Below, piece after piece: positions 44,205 to 52,659 of a DNA stretch of 62,916 nt. The stretch spans positions 1-62,916 of IMG/VR virus record IMGVR_UViG_3300013094_000049; one strand, 5' to 3'. The notes under the pieces were generated by a model, which saw nothing but the letters and a program-made list of their open reading frames with translations, ran no database searches and was not told the DNA's origin. Every line of letters starts with the position of its first letter. Positions within the stretch are counted from its first letter, which is position 1. Position numbers and translations under genes: made by a program. Source of the DNA: a virus.

Positions 44205-45655
44205 TGCCCGGCCCTATATTCACCTTCAAAGCTCTTAACCCACGAAACGCCGTTCCATAAGTATTGAACTCCAGTGTATATATTCGTTTGCCAGATCATA
44301 GTAGTAGTTTCTTGAGCACTATGAAATATTACATTCCACTGTGTACCAGTGTATTCGATAATATCATTAGCTACTGCTACTAATGGTCCCCAAGCACTAG
44401 CATATTTTCCATCAGCAATACTTGCGGCATCTCCAATATCTTCGATAATAAGATATCTTGTTCCTGCGATTGCCGAACTAGGATTATACGTCAATGGATT
44501 AACAATAGCATCAAATGTACCTGGACTGTTTGGTCTGTACCCTGAAGCCGGATTGTAATGAGTAACATCTGTATCTAAAAATCCGTTACTATCGATTCCG
44601 GTATTTGTTACTAGAGTATCAAGGTCCCAGTTAATCATTAATACTGTAGTATCTACAGGATTCAATGCAACAGTTCCTGCAATTTCAGTCCCAGTTTCTT
44701 GTATTAAATAAATTCTACTACTACCAGCAACATATTGTCCAGGATATTGTGAAAACACTTCTGCCCAATCGATTAATGGACCTTGTTTTACACTAATATC
44801 TAAACTAGGTTCTCTTGGAATAACACTTTCGCTTTCTCCTAGTATTCTAGCTTGACCATTATATACTTGGATTCCAAAACTACTTATAGTTGTTACTTGT
44901 TGAGTTAATAAGTTAGTTAAAATTATATTGCCTTCTTGCTCTGGATCGGATCCGAGACCTTCAATATAGCCATACCCGTCTTGAGTCATAGCACCATCAT
45001 TATAAAAACTAGTAATAATCTTCTTAATAATTCCAAGATGTTTTACCTTAGCTGGAGGACTGATCCATATCGGTGTTTCTACAGTAATAGTAGCTATGTC
45101 GATTGGAGTGTCTGTTCCAACTGGCACACTTCTACTACTCCAATTAATATCATTTAAATTTAATACGGTAAGACTAGTCCAATCTATATAGTTGTCAGTT
45201 GTTTGTAATTCTAAACTAGGATTAAACAATACTAGTATTTGTTCAAGTATTTGCAATTTTTGATCTGTATTTGCTGACCAAATATCTATTTTCATTTGCA
45301 ATTCGAATGGAGTAGGCATTATACGTTCAACTGTATAGTTTCTGCCTTGGTTATTTGTGTAAGCTCCACTAGCTACATCGCGCTCGCGAATATGTACCTT
45401 GCCTACATAAGTTGCATCAGCTAGTCTATTACGATCTAGTTTAAGTTCTTTAACGTATACTGCAATTCTAGGAACGCTGTTGATTTTATTTTCGCTGTTA
45501 TTTTTTATAATATTAGCAACTTGACGATCAACATCTCCATACATTACCGGAACTTGATGTAAGGTTCCATCGCCATATTTGACTACGAAATTACTAAGTA
45601 CTCTTATTGTCTGCGTTATATAACGTCTTATTTGGCCATCGTAAAAATGTTGCAT
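44186..45655 (-). CDS. 15: Tail completion/sheath stabiliser gp15-like, C-terminally extended (489 aa)
   Basis: The first ~270 residues follow the T4 gp15 layout: MQHFYDGQIRRYITQTIRVL corresponds to MFGYFYNSSFRRYATLMGDL, a VPVMYGD strand follows, then PRIAVYVKEL, RIMPTPFELQMKIDIWSANT and EQILVLFNPSL. T4 gp15 caps the tail terminus and binds the neck. T4 gp15 has 272 residues; the extra ~215 here contain beta-rich repeats ending QYLWNGVSWVKSFEGEYRAG, a module used by other phage structural proteins. Its start overlaps the gp14-like stop by one base (TAATG). It is leftward, opposite to gp13. Confidence 0.8.
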   Translation of the reverse strand: MQHFYDGQIRRYITQTIRVLSNFVVKYGDGTLHQVPVMYGDVDRQVANIIKNNSENKINSVPRIAVYVKELKLDRNRLADATYVGKVHIRERDVASGAYTNNQGRNYTVERIMPTPFELQMKIDIWSANTDQKLQILEQILVLFNPSLELQTTDNYIDWTSLTVLNLNDINWSSRSVPVGTDTPIDIATITVETPIWISPPAKVKHLGIIKKIITSFYNDGAMTQDGYGYIEGLGSDPEQEGNIILTNLLTQQVTTISSFGIQVYNGQARILGESESVIPREPSLDISVKQGPLIDWAEVFSQYPGQYVAGSSRIYLIQETGTEIAGTVALNPVDTTVLMINWDLDTLVTNTGIDSNGFLDTDVTHYNPASGYRPNSPGTFDAIVNPLTYNPSSAIAGTRYLIIEDIGDAASIADGKYASAWGPLVAVANDIIEYTGTQWNVIFHSAQETTTMIWQTNIYTGVQYLWNGVSWVKSFEGEYRAGQWRLEL

Positions 45656-47100
45656 TATAAATCTGCCCTAGGTTTAAGTGCTTGCGATAAACTTTGACGT
45701 TGGTCATCTCTGGTGTTATACATAGTAACTACCCAAGTGCCTGCAAATGAAATTGTTTGTTGAGTATTGTTAATTAACGGTAATGTAATTCGAACATTAT
45801 TACTAGCTATTCCAGTAACCGGATTAACATATCGATACGAACTTATCATATTAGGATATTCTGCAATGGAGTATTCCATTGTGTAAGTATCTAACTTTAG
45901 TACAATATAATTGCTAGTTGTGTATGCTATTCTAGTATTAACTACACTATCACCAACTGCTAAAATTACCTGGTCGCTGGCTATAGCATTGTTGTAAGTA
46001 TAGTTATTGTTATTAATAAATCCAGTTTTGAGTGTAGATCTTGTATCGTTGTTAGTCATGGTCATTCTGACAGAATCTTCCATCTTAACCCATCGCACTC
46101 CGTCAAATTTAAAAAGTCTATTAGGCATAAAATCAGTTCTTAAAAAGAAATCATCAGTAGCAGGAGAGCTAGGAAATTGTATACCAAAGCCAAATTCGTA
46201 ACCATTAACCGGAAATCCATCGCCTAGTAGATAACCACTATAGCCAGTTCTTTGTGGAATAGCATTAACACTTGATGAATTAGTGTTTGCATTAATATTG
46301 TCAGCGGTAAGATCTGTTTCGTCTGCATTTCTTAATAATGGTTTACCTGTGTCGGGATCTACTGCTAGTGTATAAAATTGTCTAGTTTCATAACCACTTA
46401 ACGGAGCATCTGCTTCTGCTTGTGCAACAACTTGGGCATTTATTGCTAGCTCTTGTGTTCGTGTACTTAACAAATCTCGGAGACTAGTATTTGCTACCGG
46501 ATCGCCGTTAGCATCAACTGCTGGTTGATTTAATATGTCTGCAAACTGTTGACTGTCTACTACTTTCTTACATTTTAGTCTGTACAAATGTGGATACCAC
46601 GTTACGCTAAATCCTTCGGTTGCACGTCCTACATCTTCGATAACATAATACCTGGGTAATGTAAAATCAAAATCATTAAGCGCAAAATCATCTCGCAAAT
46701 GTGGCAATTCAAACACATCTCCGCTCATAGGTTTGCGACCAATAGTATTAATAATATCATTAATGTGTACAGTCATATAAATTGTATCACTATCAATGAA
46801 TAATCCAAATTGACTCAAATTAAAATCAATATTTGCCACGTTATAATGACCGCGTAATCTGTAAATTTCAGTATCGTATTTTCTATCCCGATTTTCTAAG
46901 AATAATAAATCTTGGATATTTGTAGGATTCAAAGCACCGTAAACTGGCTGATCCGCAGTTCCTGAAGTTTTTAGTGCTGGACCCATGTATTTGTGCAAAT
47001 ACACATCAGTGCCTCCAACTTGGAACATTTCGCTGGCTTGACGATCTATAAACTTATAGTCGTTACCCTTTTCTGGTTTGTATAAAGATAAACGTGGCAT
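45655..47100 (-). CDS. 14: Neck protein gp14-like, C-terminally extended (481 aa)
   Basis: The region from about residue 10 to 190 follows T4 gp14: QASEMFQVGGTDVYLHKYMG (compare ESIQMRGVECYYVPREYV), then PMSGDVFELPHLRDDFALND and RYYVIEDVGRATEGF. The chosen start, MPRLSLYKPEKGNDYKF (ATG at 47098-47100), lies 6 bases after a leftward late promoter. The longer open frame would run across that promoter and the divergent one. T4 gp14 is 256 residues; the extension contains an FPSSPATDDFFLRTDF segment and FKFDGVRWVKMED near residue 333. gp14 with gp13 forms the collar that seals the filled head and joins the tail. Confidence 0.75.
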   Translation of the reverse strand: MPRLSLYKPEKGNDYKFIDRQASEMFQVGGTDVYLHKYMGPALKTSGTADQPVYGALNPTNIQDLLFLENRDRKYDTEIYRLRGHYNVANIDFNLSQFGLFIDSDTIYMTVHINDIINTIGRKPMSGDVFELPHLRDDFALNDFDFTLPRYYVIEDVGRATEGFSVTWYPHLYRLKCKKVVDSQQFADILNQPAVDANGDPVANTSLRDLLSTRTQELAINAQVVAQAEADAPLSGYETRQFYTLAVDPDTGKPLLRNADETDLTADNINANTNSSSVNAIPQRTGYSGYLLGDGFPVNGYEFGFGIQFPSSPATDDFFLRTDFMPNRLFKFDGVRWVKMEDSVRMTMTNNDTRSTLKTGFINNNNYTYNNAIASDQVILAVGDSVVNTRIAYTTSNYIVLKLDTYTMEYSIAEYPNMISSYRYVNPVTGIASNNVRITLPLINNTQQTISFAGTWVVTMYNTRDDQRQSLSQALKPRADL

Positions 47101-47105
47101 AGTGA

Positions 47106-47113
47106 TATTTATC
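47106..47113 (-). promoter_or_regulatory. Leftward late promoter GATAAATA
   Basis: The + strand reads TATTTATC, which is GATAAATA on the - strand. It lies 5 bases before the gp14-like ATG (47100), again leaving almost no leader. It forms a divergent pair with the motif at 47118. Confidence 0.75.
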
Positions 47114-47117
47114 GTAT

Positions 47118-47125
47118 GATAAATA
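47118..47125 (+). promoter_or_regulatory. Rightward late promoter GATAAATA
   Basis: GATAAATA lies 16 bases before the gp13-like ATG, with GGAGA between. It is only 4 bases from the equal but opposite motif, so two late polymerases would diverge from a 20-base element. Confidence 0.78.
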
Positions 47126-47141
47126 TGTATGGAGAACTTAT

Positions 47142-47927
47142 ATGGACGATCTACCATCATCAACGCAATCTGATTCCACAATCGAACGAAATAAAGTGTT
47201 TAGCTATGTAAAACAGATGCTAGGCGACGGTATGATTGAAGTAGAATTAGACCCAGTACATTACGAAACTGCCCTTGACCGTGCATTAAACCGTTATCGT
47301 CAAAAAAGTCCTAATGCTGTTGAAGAAAGTTATAGTTTTCTTGAACTTATTCAGGATCAAAATGAGTACAGATTACCAGATGAAATTATTACAGTACGTC
47401 AAGTATTTCGCCGTGCGATTGGTAGCCGCACCGGCATGGGCGCTGGTGGTACTTTGTTTGAACCCTTTAACTTGGCATATACAAATACATATTTGATGTC
47501 AGGAAGTATGATGGGCGGTTTAGCTACATACGAACTATTCAGCGGATATCAAAAACTTGTAGGCCGTATGTTTGGTAGTTATATAGAATTTCTCTGGAAA
47601 CCTACCACGCATATATTAAATATTTTACAACGCCCATTTAGTCAAGGCGAACAAATTTTAATTCAAAGTTATAATTTTAGACCAGATTGGGTATTGTTAC
47701 AAGATATCTATGCCAAACAATGGCTTAAAGATTATACTCTAGCAGTTTGTAAACAAATGTTAGGCGAAGCACGTAGCAAGTTTGGAGCCATTGCAGGCCC
47801 AGGCTCTCCAATTACTTTAAATGGTACTGCATTGTTAGGAGCCGCTAAAGAAGAATTAGTTGCTTTAGATAAAGAATTGGACACATACGTAGCTGGCGGA
47901 TCTGGCTATTACTTTGTATTAGGTTAA
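47142..47927 (+). CDS. 13: Neck protein gp13-like (261 aa)
   Basis: The N-terminal helix NKVFSYVKQMLGDGMIEVEL and the following LDPVHYETALDRALNRYRQK and NEYRLPDEIITVRQVFRR blocks are typical of gp13-type head-completion proteins of T4-like phages. The C-terminal YAKQWLKDYTLAVCKQMLGE and the PGSPITLNG segment also fit. T4 gp13 is 309 residues. It works with gp14 to close the DNA-filled head. The gene lies on the opposite strand to gp14 and gp15, whereas T4 has 13-14-15 in line; this break of order is notable. Confidence 0.82.
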   Translation: MDDLPSSTQSDSTIERNKVFSYVKQMLGDGMIEVELDPVHYETALDRALNRYRQKSPNAVEESYSFLELIQDQNEYRLPDEIITVRQVFRRAIGSRTGMGAGGTLFEPFNLAYTNTYLMSGSMMGGLATYELFSGYQKLVGRMFGSYIEFLWKPTTHILNILQRPFSQGEQILIQSYNFRPDWVLLQDIYAKQWLKDYTLAVCKQMLGEARSKFGAIAGPGSPITLNGTALLGAAKEELVALDKELDTYVAGGSGYYFVLG

Positions 47928-47935
47928 GAAATTTC

Positions 47936-47964
47936 TTGACCTTGTAATAAAACTGTTATATACT
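47936..47964 (+). promoter_or_regulatory. Host sigma70-type promoter TTGACC-17-TATACT
   Basis: TTGACC (47936-47941) and TATACT (47959-47964) are separated by exactly 17 bases, close to the bacterial consensus. It lies just after the gp13 stop and before the dNMP kinase gene, so that gene can be read early by host polymerase although it sits in a late block. Confidence 0.8.
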
Positions 47965-47985
47965 AGAGCTAACTTAGGGGGCTCT

Positions 47986-48621
47986 ATGATTATAGGTGTG
48001 TGCGGTTTTATTGGTTCAGGCAAAGATACTATTGCAGATTATCTTACTAACTTTCACGGTTTTCGTCGAGAATCGTTTGCAAATAGTCTTAAAGATGCAG
48101 TAGCACAAGTGTTTGGTTGGGACCGAACTATGCTAGAAGGACGCACAAAACAAGCCCGTGAATGGCGCGAACAAGTAGATCCTTGGTGGGCAGAACGTTT
48201 AAATATGCCCGATCTAACACCTCGATGGGTATTACAATACTGGGGCACTGAAGTTTGTCGTAAGGCTTTCCATGACGATATTTGGATTGCTAGTTTGGAA
48301 AATAAACTACGCAACAGCAAAGATGACATTGTTATTAGTGACTGCCGTTTTCCTAATGAAATTAAATCAATCAAAGATGCTGGAGGAATAGTTATTCGTG
48401 TTGTACGTGGCCCAGAACCCGACTGGTATCGAGATGCCGCAGATATGAATGCTGGTGATAAATGCATGAATTATATGCTGGCTAAAACTCGTATGCAAAA
48501 ATTAGGTATTCATGCTAGCGAAACAGCATGGGTAGGAACAAAATTTGATTATGTGTTTGCCAACAATGGCAGTATAGATGATTTATATGATCAAGTAAAA
48601 CAACTTATAAGTCCGGAATAA
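47986..48621 (+). CDS. 1: Deoxynucleoside monophosphate kinase, gp1-like (211 aa)
   Basis: The P-loop GFIGSGKDT lies at residues 7-15, followed by an FANSLKDAVAQVFGWDR segment and WVLQYWGTEVCRKAFHDDIW, typical of T4 gp1-type dNMP kinases. DIVISDCRFPNEIK is the Walker B-like strand. The enzyme phosphorylates dNMPs to dNDPs for phage DNA synthesis. The length is close to T4 gp1 (241 aa). AGGGGG precedes the ATG. A sigma70-type promoter stands immediately upstream, so expression is probably early, unlike all its neighbours. The last 17 bases overlap the opposing HNH gene. Confidence 0.88.
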   Translation: MIIGVCGFIGSGKDTIADYLTNFHGFRRESFANSLKDAVAQVFGWDRTMLEGRTKQAREWREQVDPWWAERLNMPDLTPRWVLQYWGTEVCRKAFHDDIWIASLENKLRNSKDDIVISDCRFPNEIKSIKDAGGIVIRVVRGPEPDWYRDAADMNAGDKCMNYMLAKTRMQKLGIHASETAWVGTKFDYVFANNGSIDDLYDQVKQLISPE

Positions 48622-48931
48622 GATCCCCCTGTTTCCATCTAATTCCTTCTTTATGCAATACCCTGGCACAATTAGCGCATACTGTTTTTAAATTTGCCGG
48701 TCGACAATTATTAAGATCTCCATCTACATGAAATGGAGCAAATATTTCTTTATGCGGACTCTTGTATCCGCATTTATCGCATGTATTTTTAACAACATAA
48801 CCGGCACGTTTCCACCTAGGTTCTTTAACTCCTCGGGAACATAGCCCGCACTGACTTCTATAAAAAGCCTGTCCGTTTTTATAATAGTTAATCGATAACG
48901 GTGCTCTACCGCAAGAACATAGTGGTCTCAT
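48605..48931 (-). CDS. Small HNH/zinc-ribbon protein (108 aa)
   Basis: Four Cys pairs are visible (CSC near residue 5, CGLC, CDKC, CANC), and the core PFHVDGDLNN...NLKTVCANC has the His-Asp and Asn spacing of an HNH betabetaalpha-metal fold. It could be a minimal HNH nuclease, perhaps a free-standing homing type, or a structural zinc protein. The N-terminal MRPLCSCGRAPLSI part binds a separate zinc in the likely model. It is leftward, overlapping the dNMP kinase tail by 17 bases, and inserted between gp13 and gp18. A CTTAAATA motif stands 4 bases before its ATG. Confidence 0.72.
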   Translation of the reverse strand: MRPLCSCGRAPLSINYYKNGQAFYRSQCGLCSRGVKEPRWKRAGYVVKNTCDKCGYKSPHKEIFAPFHVDGDLNNCRPANLKTVCANCARVLHKEGIRWKQGDLIPDL

Positions 48932-48935
48932 ATTC

Positions 48936-48943
48936 TATTTAAG
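48936..48943 (-). promoter_or_regulatory. Weak late-like motif CTTAAATA, 4 nt before an ATG
   Basis: On the - strand CTTAAATA-GAAT-ATG leads into the HNH gene. It has two mismatches to TATAAATA but the same 4-base spacing as the leaderless late starts elsewhere in the window. Confidence 0.35.
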
Positions 48944-48994
48944 CCTTTTTACGACCTTTTCATAGCTTATAACTGAGCCAAAAAAGCAAAATGC

Positions 48995-49002
48995 CATAAA
49001 TA
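48995..49002 (+). promoter_or_regulatory. T4-type late promoter CATAAATA for the sheath gene
   Basis: CATAAATA followed by C, 33 bases before the gp18 ATG, with ATGGAGATC as ribosome site. Confidence 0.78.
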
Positions 49003-49035
49003 CATTAACAACATGTATTCATGGAGATCATATAA

Positions 49036-52000
49036 ATGGCAACATTAAATTCACCAGGCGTAAGCGTAACAGTAGTAGATGAATCATTCTACACCCCAGC
49101 GGCAGCTGGCACTGTACCGTTATTCATTGTAGCGTCTGAACAAGATAAACAAAACGGTGCTGGAACAGGAATTGCACCTGGAACCCAACAAGCAAACGCT
49201 GGAACAGTATATTTACTAACTAGCCAAAAAGATTTATCGGATACATTTGGTATTCCGACATTTAAAACAGATGCACAAAACAATCCTATTCACGCTGGTG
49301 AGCAAAATGAATATGGTTTGGAAGCCGCATACAGTTTTTTAGGTGTAAGCAATCGTGCGTATGTAGTACGTGCTGATGTAGATTTAGATAGCCTAACAGG
49401 CACAACAACTGCACCATACGGCGAGCCATCCGATGGAACATATTGGTTTGATACAACAGATACTAAATTCGGTGTTTTTCAATGGAATGCCGCTCCAGCT
49501 ACAACAACTGGTGGTCAAACATTTACTGAACAACAAAGTTTGAATAATTTGGCTGTAATTACAGACACTACTAAAGTAGATACAGCAGGCTCACTTGGAC
49601 TTGCCGGAGCTCCATTACCAAGTATTGGACAGTTAGGCGATTACGTAATCGTTGCAACAACTACATTAAACAAATTATGGTTTAAAAAATATGCAAACTC
49701 AACACCTGGCGGTACATGGGTTGAAGTAGGATCTCCAGCATGGGCCGCAAGTTGGCCTGCGGCAACTGGTACGATTGCTACTGGTTCTATTACTTTACTA
49801 ACTGGCGATGCGTTAGTAATCAATGGTACTAGTATTACTAGTGTAACAACATTAACTGCTTTAATTACTGCAATTAATTCTAATAGTACATTAACTGCGG
49901 CGGGAATTACAGCTTCAAACATTAATGGCTATTTAAATTTATTTACTAACGGTACAAACACAAATAATGCTTCTTATACTGGTGCTATTACACTTAGCGG
50001 ATCTACAGTAGCTAAAGTTGGATTAAACTCAACAATTTATTTGGCTCCTCAATTACAATTAAGTCCACATACTAGTGTTCCGTTATTTAAAATTACTGAT
50101 AACCAATCAACTAATAACGGTGCTCCAACTGGTTCAGTTTGGATCAAGACTACTAGTGCAGATTACGGTGCAGATTGGATTATCAAAAAATATTCTGCTA
50201 GTACAAACACATGGTCTAGCCTAACTACTCAACTAGCCTTAAGTGGAAGCCATGCAATTTATGCCTACGACCCAACAGGTGGTGGAATTAATTTAGCTAT
50301 TGGTCAAGTTTACGTAAAATACAACGATGACGAAGGCGTTCCAGCATTAGGTCATTTTAAAATTTATATTCGTAGCGCAACTGGTCCAAATACTATTACA
50401 AGTAGTTCTATATCATCAAGTACATTTACTGCTGGTGTAAACACATTTTCAGTTAGAGAAAGTGTTGTAGGCCAAGCGGCATTAGCTACACCTTATATAG
50501 TTACACCAACTGCGGCAAGCGGTACAGGTACAGTTGCTACACTAACTGTACCCACTATGTCTACAGCATACCTTGTAGGGCAGTATATTACAGTAAGTGG
50601 CATGGTTCCAGCTGGATATAATGGTACTTATGTAGTAACAGCATCTACTACAACTAGTGTTAGCTATGCGAACACTACTACAGGTTCATTAACAACTATT
50701 GGACAAATTAATAGCGGAGTGCTTGTTTCATTCACAGCAACTGGCGCAACTACTGATGCGGCATTAATGTCGGCTGCTTTTAACGCCGCAATGCCAGCAG
50801 GTACAAATTTAATTGCTAGTGTTTCTAATTCAAATCAACTAGTAATTACACACGGATTAGGAGGTGAGATTAGATTCAATGATGGTGCTAATACACCAAT
50901 TGGAAAAATCTTTACTCCACTAAGTAATGGTGTAGGCACAACTAATTTCTATGCTAATCCAAATGCTAATTTAACAACACAGTATGTTGCTAGTTTATGG
51001 AGTCCAGTGAACAGTGCAGGTACAGCAGTAGCTCCTGCTAGTGCAAGTGCTCCTACAACAACTCCAGTTAATGGTACAATATGGTACAATAATTACATCG
51101 ATGATGTAGATGTTTTAGTTAATAATGGATCAAGTTGGGTAGGTTATTTAACAGTTGCTGGTAAAGCAGTAAATCAATTGTATGGTTCAAGCACAACAGA
51201 TCCAAACGGCCCAATTGTTAGTGCCAGTCAGCCAACAGTACAAAGCGACGGCACTCCATTAGCCCACGGTGATTTGTGGATTGATACAAGTGATTTAGAA
51301 AATTATCCATTAATTTACAAGTATAACTACTTGACTAAGAAATGGTTATTGATTAGTAATGCAGATCATACTAGTGAAAATGGTGTTATATTTGCAGATG
51401 CTCGTTGGAGTACAGATGGCGGTGTTGCTAATGGCAATACACCTAGTGCTATCGTAGATTTGTTAAACAGCAGTTTTGTAGATTTTGACGCACCAGATCC
51501 TACACTATATCCAAAAGGAATGTTATTGTGGAATCTACGTCGTAGCGGATTTAATGTATTAGAATATGTAACAAATTATGTAGATGTTAATGCACGTAAT
51601 CCACGTCAGTCTAATTCTCCAATGACTACTTATTATCCAAATCGTTGGGTAACACATGCCGCTAATCAAGTTAACGGTTCCGGAGCATTTGGTCGCAAAG
51701 CAGTTCGCGAAGTAGTATTGGCTGCGTTGAACGCAACAATCCAAGGTAATCAACAAATTCGTGACGAAGAATCACGTGTGTTTAACTTGATTGCTTGCCC
51801 TGGTTATCCAGAAACAATTAGCGAACTAGTAGGATTAAATGCAGACCGTGGTTATACAGCATTTGTAGTCGGCGATAGCCCTGCACGTTTAACACCAGAT
51901 GCTACAAGTTTAAGCAACTGGGGTAACAACGTAAACAATGCAGTAGTAGATGGCGACCAAGGTTTAATTACAACAGATCCGTATCTTGGTGTATTTTATC

Positions 52001-52644
52001 CATGGGGTTACACTACAGACTTGTTAGGCAACAATATTGTTGTTCCACCCAGTCACATGATTTTACGTACTATTGCATTAAGCGATAACGTAAGCTATCC
52101 TTGGTTTGCTCCAGCAGGAACACGTCGTGGCGGAATTACAAATGCTAGCTCAGTAGGCTATGTTGATTCAGCAACTGGCGAGTTCGTAGCAACAGCATTA
52201 AACACTGGACAACGTGATACACTTGCTAGTATTCATGTAAACCCAATCACATACTTAACAGGTATTGGATTAGTAAATTATGGTCAGTACACACGTCAAT
52301 TGACTGCAAGTAGTTTAGATAGAATTAACGTAGCACGTTTAGTTGTTTATCTACGCCGTCAGTTCTCACAATTAGCAAAACCATATATATTTGAACCAAA
52401 CGACACAATTACACGTAATCAAATTAAACAAGCGGCTGAACAGCTATTGTTAGAATTAGTTGGACAACGTGCATTGTACGATTATCTAGTAGTGTGCGAT
52501 ACAAGTAATAACACACCTGCAAGAATCGATAGAAGCGAATTGTATTTAGATGTTGCTATTGAGCCAGTGAAAGCTGTTGAATTCATCTACATTCCATTAC
52601 GTTTAAAAAATACCGGTGGCATTAAAGCTACTGGTGGTGTATAA
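49036..52644 (+). CDS. 18: Tail sheath protein gp18, enlarged by inserts (1202 aa)
   Basis: The N-terminus LNSPGVSVTVVDESFY, followed by AAYSFLGVSNRAYVVRADVD, is typical of T4-type contractile sheaths. So is the C-terminal part, TASSLDRINVARLVVYLRRQ, AEQLLLELVGQRALYDYLVV and VEFIYIPLRL. T4 gp18 has 659 residues; here about 500 more lie in the middle, the surface-exposed part of sheath subunits. They include an ~70-residue YLVGQYITV...YNGTYVV module (nt ~50512-50712) set inside another inserted domain, and GTYWFDTTDTKFGVFQWN-like segments. The sheath contracts to drive the tube into the host. Start supported by the late promoter and GGAG site. Confidence 0.9.
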   Translation: MATLNSPGVSVTVVDESFYTPAAAGTVPLFIVASEQDKQNGAGTGIAPGTQQANAGTVYLLTSQKDLSDTFGIPTFKTDAQNNPIHAGEQNEYGLEAAYSFLGVSNRAYVVRADVDLDSLTGTTTAPYGEPSDGTYWFDTTDTKFGVFQWNAAPATTTGGQTFTEQQSLNNLAVITDTTKVDTAGSLGLAGAPLPSIGQLGDYVIVATTTLNKLWFKKYANSTPGGTWVEVGSPAWAASWPAATGTIATGSITLLTGDALVINGTSITSVTTLTALITAINSNSTLTAAGITASNINGYLNLFTNGTNTNNASYTGAITLSGSTVAKVGLNSTIYLAPQLQLSPHTSVPLFKITDNQSTNNGAPTGSVWIKTTSADYGADWIIKKYSASTNTWSSLTTQLALSGSHAIYAYDPTGGGINLAIGQVYVKYNDDEGVPALGHFKIYIRSATGPNTITSSSISSSTFTAGVNTFSVRESVVGQAALATPYIVTPTAASGTGTVATLTVPTMSTAYLVGQYITVSGMVPAGYNGTYVVTASTTTSVSYANTTTGSLTTIGQINSGVLVSFTATGATTDAALMSAAFNAAMPAGTNLIASVSNSNQLVITHGLGGEIRFNDGANTPIGKIFTPLSNGVGTTNFYANPNANLTTQYVASLWSPVNSAGTAVAPASASAPTTTPVNGTIWYNNYIDDVDVLVNNGSSWVGYLTVAGKAVNQLYGSSTTDPNGPIVSASQPTVQSDGTPLAHGDLWIDTSDLENYPLIYKYNYLTKKWLLISNADHTSENGVIFADARWSTDGGVANGNTPSAIVDLLNSSFVDFDAPDPTLYPKGMLLWNLRRSGFNVLEYVTNYVDVNARNPRQSNSPMTTYYPNRWVTHAANQVNGSGAFGRKAVREVVLAALNATIQGNQQIRDEESRVFNLIACPGYPETISELVGLNADRGYTAFVVGDSPARLTPDATSLSNWGNNVNNAVVDGDQGLITTDPYLGVFYPWGYTTDLLGNNIVVPPSHMILRTIALSDNVSYPWFAPAGTRRGGITNASSVGYVDSATGEFVATALNTGQRDTLASIHVNPITYLTGIGLVNYGQYTRQLTASSLDRINVARLVVYLRRQFSQLAKPYIFEPNDTITRNQIKQAAEQLLLELVGQRALYDYLVVCDTSNNTPARIDRSELYLDVAIEPVKAVEFIYIPLRLKNTGGIKATGGV

Positions 52645-52659
52645 TTAGGAGAACATCAA

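Noticed and set aside
47101-47181. 27-residue N-terminal extension of the gp14-like gene
   Set aside because: It crosses both divergent late promoters and the gp13 start; MPRLSLYKPEKG is the natural beginning.
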